DNA of 64,000 nt from assembly GCA_964626885.1 (NCBI GenBank), contig CAZVJA010000004.1, positions 7,154 to 71,153 of the forward strand. The letters run 5' to 3'. A program made the position numbers and the translations under genes. The notes under the pieces are model-generated. The model saw only the letters and a program-made list of their open reading frames with translations. It ran no database searches and was not told the DNA's origin. Shown here in pieces: positions 53,020-62,544 of the stretch (positions are counted from its first letter, which is position 1; the number at the start of each line of letters is the position of its first letter). The DNA comes from CAZVJA01 sp964626885. GTDB taxonomy: Bacteria; Planctomycetota; Planctomycetia; Planctomycetales; Planctomycetaceae.

Positions 53020-54126
53020 TCAATCCAGCCTGCACTCCACATTCACCCACGTTCGCTTCTCAAACGATTCCAGTACTGAGTCGGCCACGAGTTGGGCGCT
53101 CGCGCCGGCGTCGAAGCCCGGCACCGCGTCGCGTCCTTCCACAATCGCGCTGACGAACTCGTACACGAGGTCGTAACGGAATACTGTGCTCGGCACGCCG
53201 TCGAAGGGATCGCGCGGGCTGCCGGCCGGAACGAGAAACGTATCCGGTACCCGTTCCTTGCGTAGCGATTGCCCATGCCGGCCAATGAGGATGTGGTTCG
53301 GATCGACAAGTTTGTAGACCGCCGAGCCTTCGCTGCCATTCACTTCCGCCCACTCGTGCCCGAAGCCGTCGTTGTGGTACCCCTTCATCACGGTGCTCCC
53401 TTCCCACACGCCGACAGCGCCGCTCGCGAAGACGCCGAGCAGCGCCGACCAATCGTCCACCTCGGAAGGTGCGCAGGGCTGTCCGTCGGCAGTTTTGTCG
53501 CGCTTGGCGTATTGGGCGACAGCCCCACAGAGGGACTTGATCGGTCCCATCAAGTCCTGCGCGAAGTCGATGCGGTGGATCGTCATGTCGAACAGATCCC
53601 CTGCCCCCGCCAGTTTCTTCGATTGCCGCCAACCCCAACTCGTTTCCGGCAGATCGAGAAACCGCTGGCTGCGGAAGTGTCGCGGCTGGCCGAGCGAGCC
53701 ATTTTCGACCAGATGTTTGAGATACCGCATCGACGGAGCAAAGCGGTAGGTGAAGGCGGTCATGTGCCGCACCCCCTTGTCGCGGGCGGCGCGGAACATG
53801 CGGGCCGATTCATTGAAGTTCAGGCCGAGAGGTTTTTCGCACATCACGTGTTTCCCCCCCTCAATGCAGGCGAGCGCAATCGGCAGGTGCGTGAAGTTCG
53901 GCGTGGCGATAATCACCGCGTCGATCTCCGAATCGCGGGCGATTGCTTCGTGATCGGTGGCCGATTTCGAAATGCCCCACTCGCGGCAGCGCTTCTCGAG
54001 CAGCTCGGCGTTCGGGTCGCAGACGGCGACCAGTTCCGCGCGGGGGTCGATGCGGATCCCCGGTACATGGTGATAGTCAGAAACGGCTCCGGCGCCGATG
54101 ATGGCGATACGTACTTTCTTAGGCAT
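53020..54126 (-). CDS. Gfo/Idh/MocA-family oxidoreductase
   Basis: Encodes 368 residues. The Rossmann fold opens with VRIAIIGAGAVSDYHHVPGI (dinucleotide loop GAGAVS), then ATPNFTHLPIALACIEGGKHVMCEKPLG, where the conserved EKP contains the lysine important for catalysis. The C-terminal substrate-binding domain follows (DWSALLGVFASGAVGVWEG, then GFGHEWAEVNGSEGSAVY). Most members oxidise sugars or inositols with NAD(P). The precise substrate is unknown. It is bracketed by two copies of a 24-base repeat and low-complexity DNA. Confidence 0.88.
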   Translation of the reverse strand: MPKKVRIAIIGAGAVSDYHHVPGIRIDPRAELVAVCDPNAELLEKRCREWGISKSATDHEAIARDSEIDAVIIATPNFTHLPIALACIEGGKHVMCEKPLGLNFNESARMFRAARDKGVRHMTAFTYRFAPSMRYLKHLVENGSLGQPRHFRSQRFLDLPETSWGWRQSKKLAGAGDLFDMTIHRIDFAQDLMGPIKSLCGAVAQYAKRDKTADGQPCAPSEVDDWSALLGVFASGAVGVWEGSTVMKGYHNDGFGHEWAEVNGSEGSAVYKLVDPNHILIGRHGQSLRKERVPDTFLVPAGSPRDPFDGVPSTVFRYDLVYEFVSAIVEGRDAVPGFDAGASAQLVADSVLESFEKRTWVNVECRLD

Positions 54127-54200
54127 GCAAACCTCTGGAGAGGGATTCGAGTTAGGGATTAGGGCTTCGGTGTAAAGGATCGGGGATCAGGAGGGAAGTA

Positions 54201-54224
54201 CCAAGGCGACGGCTTGCCCTCGGA
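54201..54224. repeat. Dispersed repeat, copy 2
   Basis: Same family as 52953-52976 but its hairpin is imperfect (CCAAGGCGACGG then CTTGCCCTCGGA). It sits upstream of the Gfo/Idh/MocA gene, next to a repetitive GGGATT/GGGGAT stretch at 54140-54190. Confidence 0.45.
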
Positions 54225-54247
54225 TATTACCGAAGCGGGTTGCGACA

Positions 54248-55576
54248 TCATTTGTCACCCGCAGTCTGAAGTTTCTTGATGAGTTCCAATGCTTGTTCAT
54301 GCGTGTGAATTTCTCCGTTGAGCTGTGCATCTCGGGCCGCTTCGAGGAGTTCGCGGAACGCTCGCCCCGGCTTGAGGCCGATCTGCACCAGATCATCCCC
54401 CGTAATGATCGGCGGCGGATTCAACTCTTCCGGCGGTGTTCGCTGCAGGTATTCCTCGCAGAAGACGATTGACTTCATGTCAGCGTTGCGCGCCAGCGTC
54501 TCAACCCGCATCAATGCCAGCAGTTGTCCGCTCAACACATGGGAAAAGAGCCGCTTCAGTCGCGCCGCCGCCAAACTGGGTGCCTCGACGAGGTCGTACT
54601 CGTGCGCCAACAGCCAGCCGATCGATTCGTGTTCCTGATTCGAAAGCTTCAACCGACGTCCGACAGTCTGCGCGAGCGTAACGGCATGCTCCGCGCGCGA
54701 TTCAAGATGTTTTGCAGTCGTTCCATACTCGTCCGGCGCGCCTGCTGTACCATGCAATAATACGGACATGGCCAGTTCGAAGCTGGGCTCCTGGAGGAGA
54801 CTAAGCATCGAAAGCGTCTTTCGCCACTTCTCCGCCTGCTCCGAGTCTGCAGGTGCATGAATCAGCGGCGCAAGTTCCGGCAGAATCAACGGCAGGAGTC
54901 CGACCTCGACAGCCAGTTCCATGGCCCGCTTCCGATGCCGATCGACGAGCATCTTGCGAAGTTCCTGCGCGATTCGCTCGGCGCTGACGACGTGCATCTC
55001 GGCGCTCATCTCGCGGATGGCATCGGCGGTCGCGGTATCTAGTTCAAATTCGAGAGTGGCCGCGAATCGGACGGCTCGCAGCATGCGCAATTTATCCTCG
55101 CGCATGCGATCATGCGGCTCGCCAATCGCGCGAACGATCCCCGCCGCCAGATCCTTCTCGCCGCCGACGAAATCAAGCACCTGTCGCGCAAGCGGATCGT
55201 AGAACACGCCGTTGATGGTAAAGTCGCGCCGCTGGGCATCTTCTTCCGGGGTTGTAAATTCGACGCTCTCCGGCCGGCGTCCATCGAGGTATTCTCCCTC
55301 GGTGCGAAAGGTTGCGACTTCCACATCGCCGGCGGCTTTCGGACCGTGGACCAGAATCACGCCGAAGCTCGCTCCCACCGCGCGCGTCCGATGTTTGCCA
55401 AAGAGTTCGCGGACCTGCTCCGGATGGGCGTCGGTCGCGACGTCATAATCCTGCGGATTGCGCCCCAGGAGAAAATCACGCACACAACCACCGGCCCAGA
55501 GCGCGCGATGCCCCGCCTCTTGCAAACGGCGGACAACCTCCACCGCGAAATCCCGCTTGGAATCGGTCAGCGACAT
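54248..55576 (-). CDS. CCA tRNA nucleotidyltransferase / poly(A) polymerase family
   Basis: Encodes 442 residues of the class II nucleotidyltransferase family. The head has GGCVRDFLLGR (about residue 29) and the metal-binding DYDVAT (about residue 43), followed by ARQRRDFTINGVFYDPL-type segment (RRDFTINGVFYD, about residue 117) and then helical neck and body domains with RAERIAQELRKML. Members add CCA to tRNA or polyadenylate RNA; the choice cannot be made by eye. It diverges from the MFS gene, with a 173-base gap. Confidence 0.9.
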   Translation of the reverse strand: MSLTDSKRDFAVEVVRRLQEAGHRALWAGGCVRDFLLGRNPQDYDVATDAHPEQVRELFGKHRTRAVGASFGVILVHGPKAAGDVEVATFRTEGEYLDGRRPESVEFTTPEEDAQRRDFTINGVFYDPLARQVLDFVGGEKDLAAGIVRAIGEPHDRMREDKLRMLRAVRFAATLEFELDTATADAIREMSAEMHVVSAERIAQELRKMLVDRHRKRAMELAVEVGLLPLILPELAPLIHAPADSEQAEKWRKTLSMLSLLQEPSFELAMSVLLHGTAGAPDEYGTTAKHLESRAEHAVTLAQTVGRRLKLSNQEHESIGWLLAHEYDLVEAPSLAAARLKRLFSHVLSGQLLALMRVETLARNADMKSIVFCEEYLQRTPPEELNPPPIITGDDLVQIGLKPGRAFRELLEAARDAQLNGEIHTHEQALELIKKLQTAGDK

Positions 55577-55749
55577 TCGTGCATGAGACCTGGAGACTTA
55601 GACTTTCAAATCCAGTGCCGGTTGAGGTTAGTCAAATCACCTGTACTCCGCAACGAGAGGGATTCGAGAGGCCGACCATACGGCAGACAGATTTTCGTTT
55701 GCCTGCTAGAATCGGCCGGTCTTCCACGGTCGATCCCGATTGGTTACGC

Positions 55750-57081
55750 ATGCCCTCCCACCACTCGCCACAGAACGTCTCGCAAACTGTCGACGAATCT
55801 GATACTCCCCTACTGGCAAACGAGGAACTGCGGGCGGAGGTTCAGACCCACGAGACTCGCAACCTGCGGGTGCTGGCTGCTTATCAGGTGGCGCATCGCA
55901 TCGCATGGATCTTCAAAACCGAGAGCGTCATCATGCCGGCGTTCATGGATGTGATCGGCGGGCCCGGTTGGCTGAGGGGATGCCTGCCGGTTCTAAACCG
56001 CTTCGGACAGAGCGTGCCGACACTGATTGCCGCCGAGCCGGTACGGAGGCTGGCCCAAAAGAAGTGGGCCCTGGGGCTCTCCGCAGTGTTGATGGGGGTT
56101 CCCTTCTCGCTGCTTGGTTGGGCTTGGCTGCACCTTGCGGGGAGGACCGCGCCGTGGATGCCTTACGCGTTTCTGGTGCTGTACACAATCTTCTTCTGCG
56201 CCGCCGGTATGAACCAGATGCTGTTCGGCATGGTGCAGGGCAAACTGCTTCGCCCGGAGCATCGCGGCGAACTGATGGGTTTAAGCGGTACGATCGGTGC
56301 TGTGCTGGCTATCGCTTGCGCGTGGTACTTTCTTCGAAGCTGGCTGATCCTACCGGACGGAGGCTATGCGTATATTTTTGGCTGGACCGGCGTCGGCTTC
56401 ATGCTGGCGGGATTGTTCGTCGCCGGATTGTTAGAGCCCGCTGAACGCCCCGCCGCCGATTTGAGCACTTCAACCGATAAACGGAAAGCCTGGCGGGACG
56501 TGCTCGCCGATCCGAACTTCCGTCGATTGGCGGTGGTAACCGTTCTGTACAGCACCGCGCAATTGCTCTTCCCGCATTACCAGGCCCTCGGCCTACAACG
56601 TCCCTCCGCGCAGCCCACCGATTTGATGGTCTGGGTTGTCGTGCAGAATGCCGGGACCGGCGTGTTCAGTTACGTCGCGGGAAAACTTTCCGACAGGTTC
56701 GGAACGCGAATCACTATCCAAATTGAGGCGGCGCTATCCGCGGCGACACCTCTGTTGGCTGCGTCACTGACCATTGGGTGGCAACCGTTTGGTTACGACT
56801 GCTATTGGCTGACGTTCGTCCTGCTGGGAATCGTCCCCGTCGCTTATCGGACTCTGGTTCTCCATGCTCTGGAAATCGCGGAGTCATCGCGACACGCACA
56901 TTATCTGAGTTCGCTCACCGTTTGCCAGGCACTTCCTTTCTTGCTCTCCCCGCTATTTGGAGGGCTCGTGGATCTCGTGGGATTTCGCCCGGTCTTCGTT
57001 CTCGTTGCCGTGCTCGTCAGCTTGGCGTTTGCCATGAGTTTTCGACTGTCAGAACCGCGACATGGAGGTTCCGAGACGTGA
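55750..57081 (+). CDS. Major facilitator superfamily transporter
   Basis: Encodes 443 residues from the ATG at 55750; the open frame continues upstream but with no membrane or family content. About 10-12 membrane helices are visible, such as LGLSAVLMGVPFSLLGWAWL, PYAFLVLYTIFFCAAGM, YIFGWTGVGFMLAGLFVAGLL and FVLVAVLVSLAFAMSF. The first 45 residues are a polar, probably cytoplasmic, extension. The substrate is unknown. It converges with the membrane SpoIIE phosphatase gene. Confidence 0.85.
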   Translation: MPSHHSPQNVSQTVDESDTPLLANEELRAEVQTHETRNLRVLAAYQVAHRIAWIFKTESVIMPAFMDVIGGPGWLRGCLPVLNRFGQSVPTLIAAEPVRRLAQKKWALGLSAVLMGVPFSLLGWAWLHLAGRTAPWMPYAFLVLYTIFFCAAGMNQMLFGMVQGKLLRPEHRGELMGLSGTIGAVLAIACAWYFLRSWLILPDGGYAYIFGWTGVGFMLAGLFVAGLLEPAERPAADLSTSTDKRKAWRDVLADPNFRRLAVVTVLYSTAQLLFPHYQALGLQRPSAQPTDLMVWVVVQNAGTGVFSYVAGKLSDRFGTRITIQIEAALSAATPLLAASLTIGWQPFGYDCYWLTFVLLGIVPVAYRTLVLHALEIAESSRHAHYLSSLTVCQALPFLLSPLFGGLVDLVGFRPVFVLVAVLVSLAFAMSFRLSEPRHGGSET

Positions 57082-57084
57082 TAT

Positions 57085-57105
57085 TTGGCTGACCCGACAA
57101 GCCAA
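57085..57105. terminator. Weak hairpin between convergent MFS and SpoIIE genes
   Basis: TTGGCT (57085-57090) pairs with AGCCAA (57100-57105) with a 9-base loop. It lies just past the MFS stop and before the SpoIIE stop and could serve either. Confidence 0.35.
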
Positions 57106-57109
57106 TGAT

Positions 57110-58786
57110 TTACTTGGCCGCCAGTCGTTTGACCACGACGACCGTGACATCGTCAAAAAGTACACCGTTCCCAGAGAAGTCCTTGACGGCTTCGATGACT
57201 TTACCAACGATCTCGCGGGAAGTTCGTTGACGATTCTCCTTAACGATTTCCGCGACTCGTTCCATGCCAAGATACTTTCCCGAGGCGGATCGAGCATCGG
57301 GAATCCCGTCGGTGAGGAGCAACAACACGTCGCCGGCTTCCATTGGCCGTTCCGGCGCAAACTGAATGCGTTCGGTTTCATCGATGCCAAGGGGTGTCGT
57401 CGTGGCTATCAATGTTTCATCGGCAGCATCGTGGCTATAAAAATAACCTGCATGTCCGGCAGCTGCGTATGAGAAGCTTGAGGCTTTGGGATTCAGCCGC
57501 GCGAAAAACAGCGTCACGAACCACTTGTGCTGTACGTCCTCCAGCAGAAAGCGGTTGAGCCGGTTCAAGATTCCGCCGATATCCGCGCGGGTTTGTGCAA
57601 GAGCACGAAGATACGCGCGGGTTTGAGCCATCAAAATCGCCCCGCCGATCTCATGGCCGCTGACATCCGCCACAACAACTCCCAGACAGCCGTCGCTCAT
57701 CGGGAGATAATCGTAGTAGTCTCCGCCCACTGCTTCCGCGGGAAGAGAGGCGCCCGCAATATCGAAACCGGCAACCGACGGAGCCGACTGAGGCAATAAC
57801 CCCAGTTGTACGTTTCGAGCCACGCGCAGCTTTTCTTCCGTCAGTTGCAACGTCACTTCATTGCGATAGGCACGCGTGTAGTCGAGGATGAGCCCCGCCA
57901 TCGGAACGACATTCGCGACGATCTTAAGATACAGCGAGATATTGAAATCATTGTCATAAAGCTGCCGTGACAGAAACGCCGCGTGCATTTGAGCCGCGAC
58001 GCTGGGGATGACGCTCAACATAATGGCGTGCGAAAACAGGCTCGGCTGAAACCGGTTAAACCGTGGGAAAACCGCCACACCGGCGAACAGATAGAGAAAC
58101 AGCGGTCCTAAGTCCCAGGGCCTGTAGGCGGCTTTGGCCTGTGGATAGATCGCCTTGGGAAGAGACGGAGCCACAGCGCAAACGTGGATGATCGCATACG
58201 CGATCAACCCGTAGAGAACCGAAGACAACAAGATGAATCGCAATCCGGTATCGCGCGGCCGCAGCCTGCCGGGAAGCTTTTTCCAAACGAACGGTGCCAT
58301 CCCGGCAATCAAGAATACGACGTTGATCGTCCGCGAGATCGCCCAGGTGAACGGTACGAATTGATCGAGATCAACAATGGTGGGAATCACCCGGTCGGCG
58401 GCCAAAGTGCGAAACGCATCCACCATCCCGGAAAAGAAAAGCGCCGTTCCGATCACTGGCGTCGCCACATCACGAGCGACATGGTAATGCGTGTACGCAA
58501 GCACGGCCGTAAACAACGCGACACTGAAGGCACTCCACTCCAAAAGGGAGTGTATAAACTCTCCTTTTGTCACTTCTTGAAGCACCTCCAACTGATGCAC
58601 GAATAAGACTTCGTCATCCAGATTTTCCGTGGGAGCCTTCACCGCTGAGAAACTCACCCCCAGCAAGTTCAACAACAGGGGCAAAGCGGTAAGAATGAGG
58701 ATGGTCGCCACCACCGATCGGGGGAGGGCGACACGCTGTGCATTCGCGAAGTCACCAGAGGGGCGTACGTTGGGGGCTTCAACCAT
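57110..58786 (-). CDS. Membrane-sensor SpoIIE (PP2C-type) phosphatase
   Basis: Encodes 558 residues. About seven membrane helices fill residues 25-290 (SVVATILILTALPLLLNLLG, ALFTAVLAYTHYHVA, FLYLFAGVAVF), probably a MASE-type sensor. A short coiled linker (LTEEKLRVARNVQLGLLPQ) leads to the SpoIIE/RsbU domain at about 340-555, with [39 protein letters not shown] and FDDVTVVVVK. Such proteins dephosphorylate serine on anti-anti-sigma factors in response to signals. A response regulator and a protein tyrosine-type phosphatase gene lie upstream on the same strand. Confidence 0.9.
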   Translation of the reverse strand: MVEAPNVRPSGDFANAQRVALPRSVVATILILTALPLLLNLLGVSFSAVKAPTENLDDEVLFVHQLEVLQEVTKGEFIHSLLEWSAFSVALFTAVLAYTHYHVARDVATPVIGTALFFSGMVDAFRTLAADRVIPTIVDLDQFVPFTWAISRTINVVFLIAGMAPFVWKKLPGRLRPRDTGLRFILLSSVLYGLIAYAIIHVCAVAPSLPKAIYPQAKAAYRPWDLGPLFLYLFAGVAVFPRFNRFQPSLFSHAIMLSVIPSVAAQMHAAFLSRQLYDNDFNISLYLKIVANVVPMAGLILDYTRAYRNEVTLQLTEEKLRVARNVQLGLLPQSAPSVAGFDIAGASLPAEAVGGDYYDYLPMSDGCLGVVVADVSGHEIGGAILMAQTRAYLRALAQTRADIGGILNRLNRFLLEDVQHKWFVTLFFARLNPKASSFSYAAAGHAGYFYSHDAADETLIATTTPLGIDETERIQFAPERPMEAGDVLLLLTDGIPDARSASGKYLGMERVAEIVKENRQRTSREIVGKVIEAVKDFSGNGVLFDDVTVVVVKRLAAK

Positions 58787-58939
58787 GATGAGAGTGTGAG
58801 ACGTCCCGCTCTACGGTGATGATCTGGAAGTTTGGTACCCGACTCACACGAAGTCCGGCCCGCGCCCGCTCATAAAGCTTACGTCGAGCAAGGAGAATTC
58901 TCCAGCGAATGTTCCTTGCGTGCCGCGGTTGTATGCGCG

Positions 58940-59389
58940 TTACGGCGCCGTGGGGAGAATCATGTCGGCATGCCAGAAGCGTTCAAGCTGCCGCACAAGG
59001 GCGAGGAATTTTTCCAGATCGACTGGCTTGGTCATGTAGCCTTCGACCTCAAGCCGCTTCATTGCCTCGGCATCTTCCTGAGACGTGGAACTCGTGAGAA
59101 TTACGACGGGAATGCTCCGCAACGATTCGTCGGCTTTGATGTCGGCGAGCACTGCCCGGCCGTCCCGCCCGGGAAGTTCGAGGTCCAGCAAGATAAGGTC
59201 CGGACGCGGAGCGCGAACATATTTGCCGCGATTTTCCAGGAATTCAATAGCCTCGGCACCGTCCGTCAACCAGGTGAGTCGGTGCTGCACCTTGCCACGC
59301 TTCAGCGCGCCGATCGTCACGCGCGCGGCGGTGAGGCTGTCCTCCACCAGGAGGATTTCCATCGGTCTGCCGACGGCGTTGCTGCTCAT
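58940..59389 (-). CDS. Single-domain response regulator
   Basis: Encodes 149 residues with only a receiver domain. The acidic pocket includes D17 and the phosphorylated D69 (in LILLDLELPG), and Lys121 in YMTKPVDLEKF. There is no DNA-binding output domain, so it signals by protein contact, as in Rcp1-like or CheY-like regulators. The start has GGAG close to the ATG; M10 is an alternative. No histidine kinase is adjacent. It lies 153 bases from the SpoIIE gene on the same strand. Confidence 0.93.
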   Translation of the reverse strand: MSSNAVGRPMEILLVEDSLTAARVTIGALKRGKVQHRLTWLTDGAEAIEFLENRGKYVRAPRPDLILLDLELPGRDGRAVLADIKADESLRSIPVVILTSSTSQEDAEAMKRLEVEGYMTKPVDLEKFLALVRQLERFWHADMILPTAP

Positions 59390-59538
59390 GACTCCACGCG
59401 TCTTATCATCCTGATCGCGGCGACAGCGTCACGGAGCGGTGCCCGCGACATGTTTGCCACGTGACCGAATGATACTCGATCGATCGGGGATTTGTCACGC
59501 CGAGCCGCAGCCCAAACTCGAAAACATGGCGGTCTTGA

Positions 59539-59958
59539 TCACAGCGGTTCAGCCGCACGACACACATCTGACCAGAGTCCCGGAGAAATATCATGCGGCA
59601 GCAACGCGGCAATCTTCGCCAGCGATTCTTCTGGCTTTGAACCAGTATTCGCAGCGATCGCTGCGGCAACCGTCGCTGGAGCCCGACTTACTCCTGCACT
59701 GCAAGCCACCAAGGTTGGAATTTTACCACGAATCAATCCTGCAATTGTGCGTATCGCGGACTGAAGGAGCACGGTGGAGTTCCCGGCTCCGTCCGTTAAT
59801 GGAAATCGGCAATAAATGATATCCCTTGGATATACTATGGGCGTTTCTTCCGCCGCCAGATCAACAACAGCTTCTATCCCAAGCTTCAACACTGATGCGG
59901 TATCACGTCCGTCGCGGGCATTGCCAACCCAAAGCACATCGGAAATCAGATTTCGCAT
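59539..59958 (-). CDS. Dual-specificity-type protein phosphatase
   Basis: Encodes 139 residues. The catalytic loop C86-SAGVS-R92 (LVACSAGVSRAPA) is the Cx5R signature of the protein tyrosine/dual-specificity phosphatases, and Asp56 in FPLTDGAGN is a likely general acid. Substrates could be phosphotyrosine, phosphoserine/threonine or small phosphates. It lies between the kinase and the response regulator, all on the minus strand, so a role opposing the kinase is inferred. There is no signal peptide. Confidence 0.85.
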   Translation of the reverse strand: MRNLISDVLWVGNARDGRDTASVLKLGIEAVVDLAAEETPIVYPRDIIYCRFPLTDGAGNSTVLLQSAIRTIAGLIRGKIPTLVACSAGVSRAPATVAAAIAANTGSKPEESLAKIAALLPHDISPGLWSDVCRAAEPL

Positions 59959-60055
59959 TCGAATCCCAACGTGTGTACTTGGTTCAACCTGACCAGAAAG
60001 TGCGACAAGCCTGTCTGCTTTGGCAATCGTTTTCTAGTTTCCTCGTAAAATGCCA

Positions 60056-61705
60056 TCAGTCCTTCTTTGTAGATTCCGAGTTCTGGCCAGACGAAGATGG
60101 TTCGCCAATGCTCGAAGCCTTGTGTTCTCCCGCCTCGGCTTTCGGCCCGAACTCGATCGGATCGACAGCCTCGCCCGCCAGCCGCGCGCGAGCGTACTTC
60201 ACCTGCTGTTCCAGTTCCTTGTTGCCCGTGTACAACGTCGTCACACTGTTCCAAATTTCCTTGGCCTTGAGCACCTCACCTTGAGTGAATGACTCATCGG
60301 CCCGCTTGAGCGCCTCGTTGACGACCGCAACTGTGTCTTGGGGCAAATACCCCGCCCCTTCGATCTCCGTAATCTTCCGCTTCGCCAAATTGACGTACGG
60401 TCTATCCTTCTCGCTGTCATTGAGCAGCTTGACCATGTGACGATAGGTCTCGAGCGCCGAAACGCGATCCCCCATGCGGGTCTCNNNNNNNNNNNNNNNN
60501 NNNNNNNNNNNNNNNNNNNNNNNNNNNNNNNNNNNNNNNNNNNNNNNNNNNNNNNNNNNNNNNNNNNNNNNNNNNNNNNNNNNNAGATATTTCTCGCGTG
60601 CGGTCCGCCATTGCTCGGGATCGTCGGTCTCCATCAAAGGCTGAGCGCGGGTGAAGAGCTGTTCCTCGCTCAGTGGCTGCATGGCCCACCAGGTCACACC
60701 AACAAGCAAAATCAGGCACCCCGCCAGAAACCACACTTGCTCATAGAACGCTGTCTTCCGTTTCTTCTTCCGTTTCTTCTGTTTTAGAGCACCCGTGAGG
60801 AAGCGCACCGCCTCCGACCGCTCCGCGAGTGTTGACGATCCCCCTTCCGCCGTCTGTTGAGCAATGCTCTTCTGTTCGGCAACTTTTGTCCCGACTTCCT
60901 GCAGCGCGACCTGCACGGCGAGTGCGTCGTAATAACGCTCCTCGGGATCTTTCTCCAACAGCTTCATCACCACTTCTTCCAGCCAGATCGGGCAGTCGAT
61001 CGCGAAGCTCGTGACGCGCGGCGGCTCGAGTTCCAAGTGAGCAAACAACATCTGCGCCGGGTTTTCCTCCACAAACGGCGTCCGCCCCGTCAACAATTCG
61101 TACATCACACAGCCGAGTGCGTAGAGATCGGTCTTGCGCGAAACCGGGGGCTTGCCCGAAATCTGTTCAGGGGCCATGTAGGCATATGTTCCGACCGTGC
61201 GGCCGGCGGCGGTGAGCGCCGTCGCCTGAGTATCGCGGGCGATGCCGAAATCGCCGAGCTTCAACCGGCCATCTTTCGACAGGAACAAATTTGCGGGCTT
61301 CAAATCACGGTGAATGATGCCGTGGTTGTGGGCGTGCTCAAGCGCCCTGGCAACCTGACGGCCAATCTCGATCACCTGCTCCCAGGGGAGCTTTCCCTTT
61401 TTCTTGAGAACCCGTTCCAGAGAGCCGGCATCCATCAGCTCCATCGCATAATAGTGCTGCGTGCCGTCGAAACCTCCCCCAAAACAGCGCACAATGTTCT
61501 TGTGACGGAGCTTCTTCAGGATGGCCATTTCCCGAACGAAGCGTTTTTGCAGACGCTTATCGGTGTTTAGCTCCGGCGAAAGGACTTTGACCGCGACCTT
61601 CTCGCCTGTCTTGGTGTAGATCCCGAGATAGACCACCCCCATGCCGCCGACGCCGAGCTTCTGCCCGAGTTCGAAGGGTCCGATTTTCCGTTTTTCGGTT
61701 TCCAC
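60056..61705 (-). CDS. Membrane Ser/Thr protein kinase (interrupted by an assembly gap)
   Basis: The start is a GTG at 61705, preceded by AGGAG at 7 bases; the longer TTG start at 61735 lacks this. Residues 8-270 are the kinase: glycine loop GVGGMG (18-23), Lys40, HRDLKPAN (Asp134), DFG (Asp152), APE (178-180). A membrane helix is at 324-342. The outer part has the look of a repeat region and is broken by 100 N (60485-60584), so its true length is unknown; the frame agreement across the gap is not evidence. A polar Ser/Glu-rich tail ends the protein. Confidence 0.88.
   Translation of the reverse strand: METEKRKIGPFELGQKLGVGGMGVVYLGIYTKTGEKVAVKVLSPELNTDKRLQKRFVREMAILKKLRHKNIVRCFGGGFDGTQHYYAMELMDAGSLERVLKKKGKLPWEQVIEIGRQVARALEHAHNHGIIHRDLKPANLFLSKDGRLKLGDFGIARDTQATALTAAGRTVGTYAYMAPEQISGKPPVSRKTDLYALGCVMYELLTGRTPFVEENPAQMLFAHLELEPPRVTSFAIDCPIWLEEVVMKLLEKDPEERYYDALAVQVALQEVGTKVAEQKSIAQQTAEGGSSTLAERSEAVRFLTGALKQKKRKKKRKTAFYEQVWFLAGCLILLVGVTWWAMQPLSEEQLFTRAQPLMETDDPEQWRTAREKYXXXXXXXXXXXXXXXXXXXXXXXXXXXXXXXXXXETRMGDRVSALETYRHMVKLLNDSEKDRPYVNLAKRKITEIEGAGYLPQDTVAVVNEALKRADESFTQGEVLKAKEIWNSVTTLYTGNKELEQQVKYARARLAGEAVDPIEFGPKAEAGEHKASSIGEPSSSGQNSESTKKD
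60485..60584. other. Assembly gap of 100 N inside the kinase gene
   Basis: Exactly 100 unresolved bases, a placeholder length in scaffolds. The real distance is unknown, and it may hide a repetitive part of the outer domain of the kinase. Confidence 0.98.
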
Positions 61706-62214
61706 TTCGACACTCCTGTGGCAGTCGATCGCCAATTCCCCATGCGAGCCGATGATTCTCAGACACGCTCCACATACGCACCGCGAGAGTAGTTCATTCT
61801 CCCAACCAGGCCCGAAGCTTCAATCAGTCGTTCCGGATCGTAACAGCTTCCGTTGATGGGATTTCAACGAATCGCGTGGCGTGCTGTCGATCATTCACCG
61901 ACAACAACCTCTTATCAATTCTGGCCTAAGGAGAGATTCAGTTCAACACCCCTAACCCTCCGAGAGCTCCAAGGGTATACCCCGACGCCATCCCGTTTCA
62001 CTCAAAAATCGTTCCATGTGCTGAATTTTCTTCATCCACCAAGAGAGCCATTCCGTTTACGAATACCGAGCTAAGCCAACCTTTGAAATACCTGAAAAAC
62101 CAGTAATTTGCCAAAAAGGTGGAACCTATTCGCCGTTCCCAAGGTCAGACTCAATGGATGGAGGAGAATGGCTGTTCGATTTCAAGAACCTCTTCTCGTT
62201 CTCGGGACAATCAG
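61706..62214. other. Divergent intergenic region, 509 bases
   Basis: Lies between the kinase (minus strand) and the zinc-ribbon gene (plus strand). The one open frame over 60 codons reading into the latter does not look like protein before its ATG at 62215. No hairpin or promoter pair could be supported. Confidence 0.5.
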
Positions 62215-62444
62215 ATGGCGATCCTAATTCATTGCACAAGCTGCCATGCCTCGTTGAAGGTTAAGGATGAATACGCCGGCCGAGTTGGGATCTGTCCCGA
62301 TTGCGGTCATGCGATCCATATCGCCAGCTTTCTGGAAGATACGCAGCGCGCACTCCCCCGTCCCGCGACGGATGAACTGAAACAACAGGCGGCATCGCTC
62401 GGTATCACTTTTGATGAACGAACAACGTACAAAGCTCTTCACCA
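62215..62444 (+). CDS. Zinc-ribbon protein, 3' part lost in an assembly gap
   Basis: The visible part is 76 residues from the ATG at 62215, with a GGGACA site upstream. It begins with a zinc ribbon of two pairs, C-TS-C at the start (IHCTSCHASLKV) and C-PD-C (VGICPDCGHAI), typical of N-terminal ribbons on planctomycete proteins. After it comes a short helical region ending TTYKAL, then 100 N. What follows is unknown: it may be a membrane protein, a kinase or a short adaptor. The reading frame past the gap cannot be inferred. Confidence 0.7.
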
Positions 62445-62544
62445 NNNNNNNNNNNNNNNNNNNNNNNNNNNNNNNNNNNNNNNNNNNNNNNNNNNNNNNN
62501 NNNNNNNNNNNNNNNNNNNNNNNNNNNNNNNNNNNNNNNNNNNN
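62445..62544. other. Assembly gap of 100 N between the zinc-ribbon and PEP-CTERM genes
   Basis: Exactly 100 unresolved bases. The end of the zinc-ribbon gene and the start of the PEP-CTERM gene lie inside it, so the true length is certainly more than a few dozen bases and may be much larger. Confidence 0.98.
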
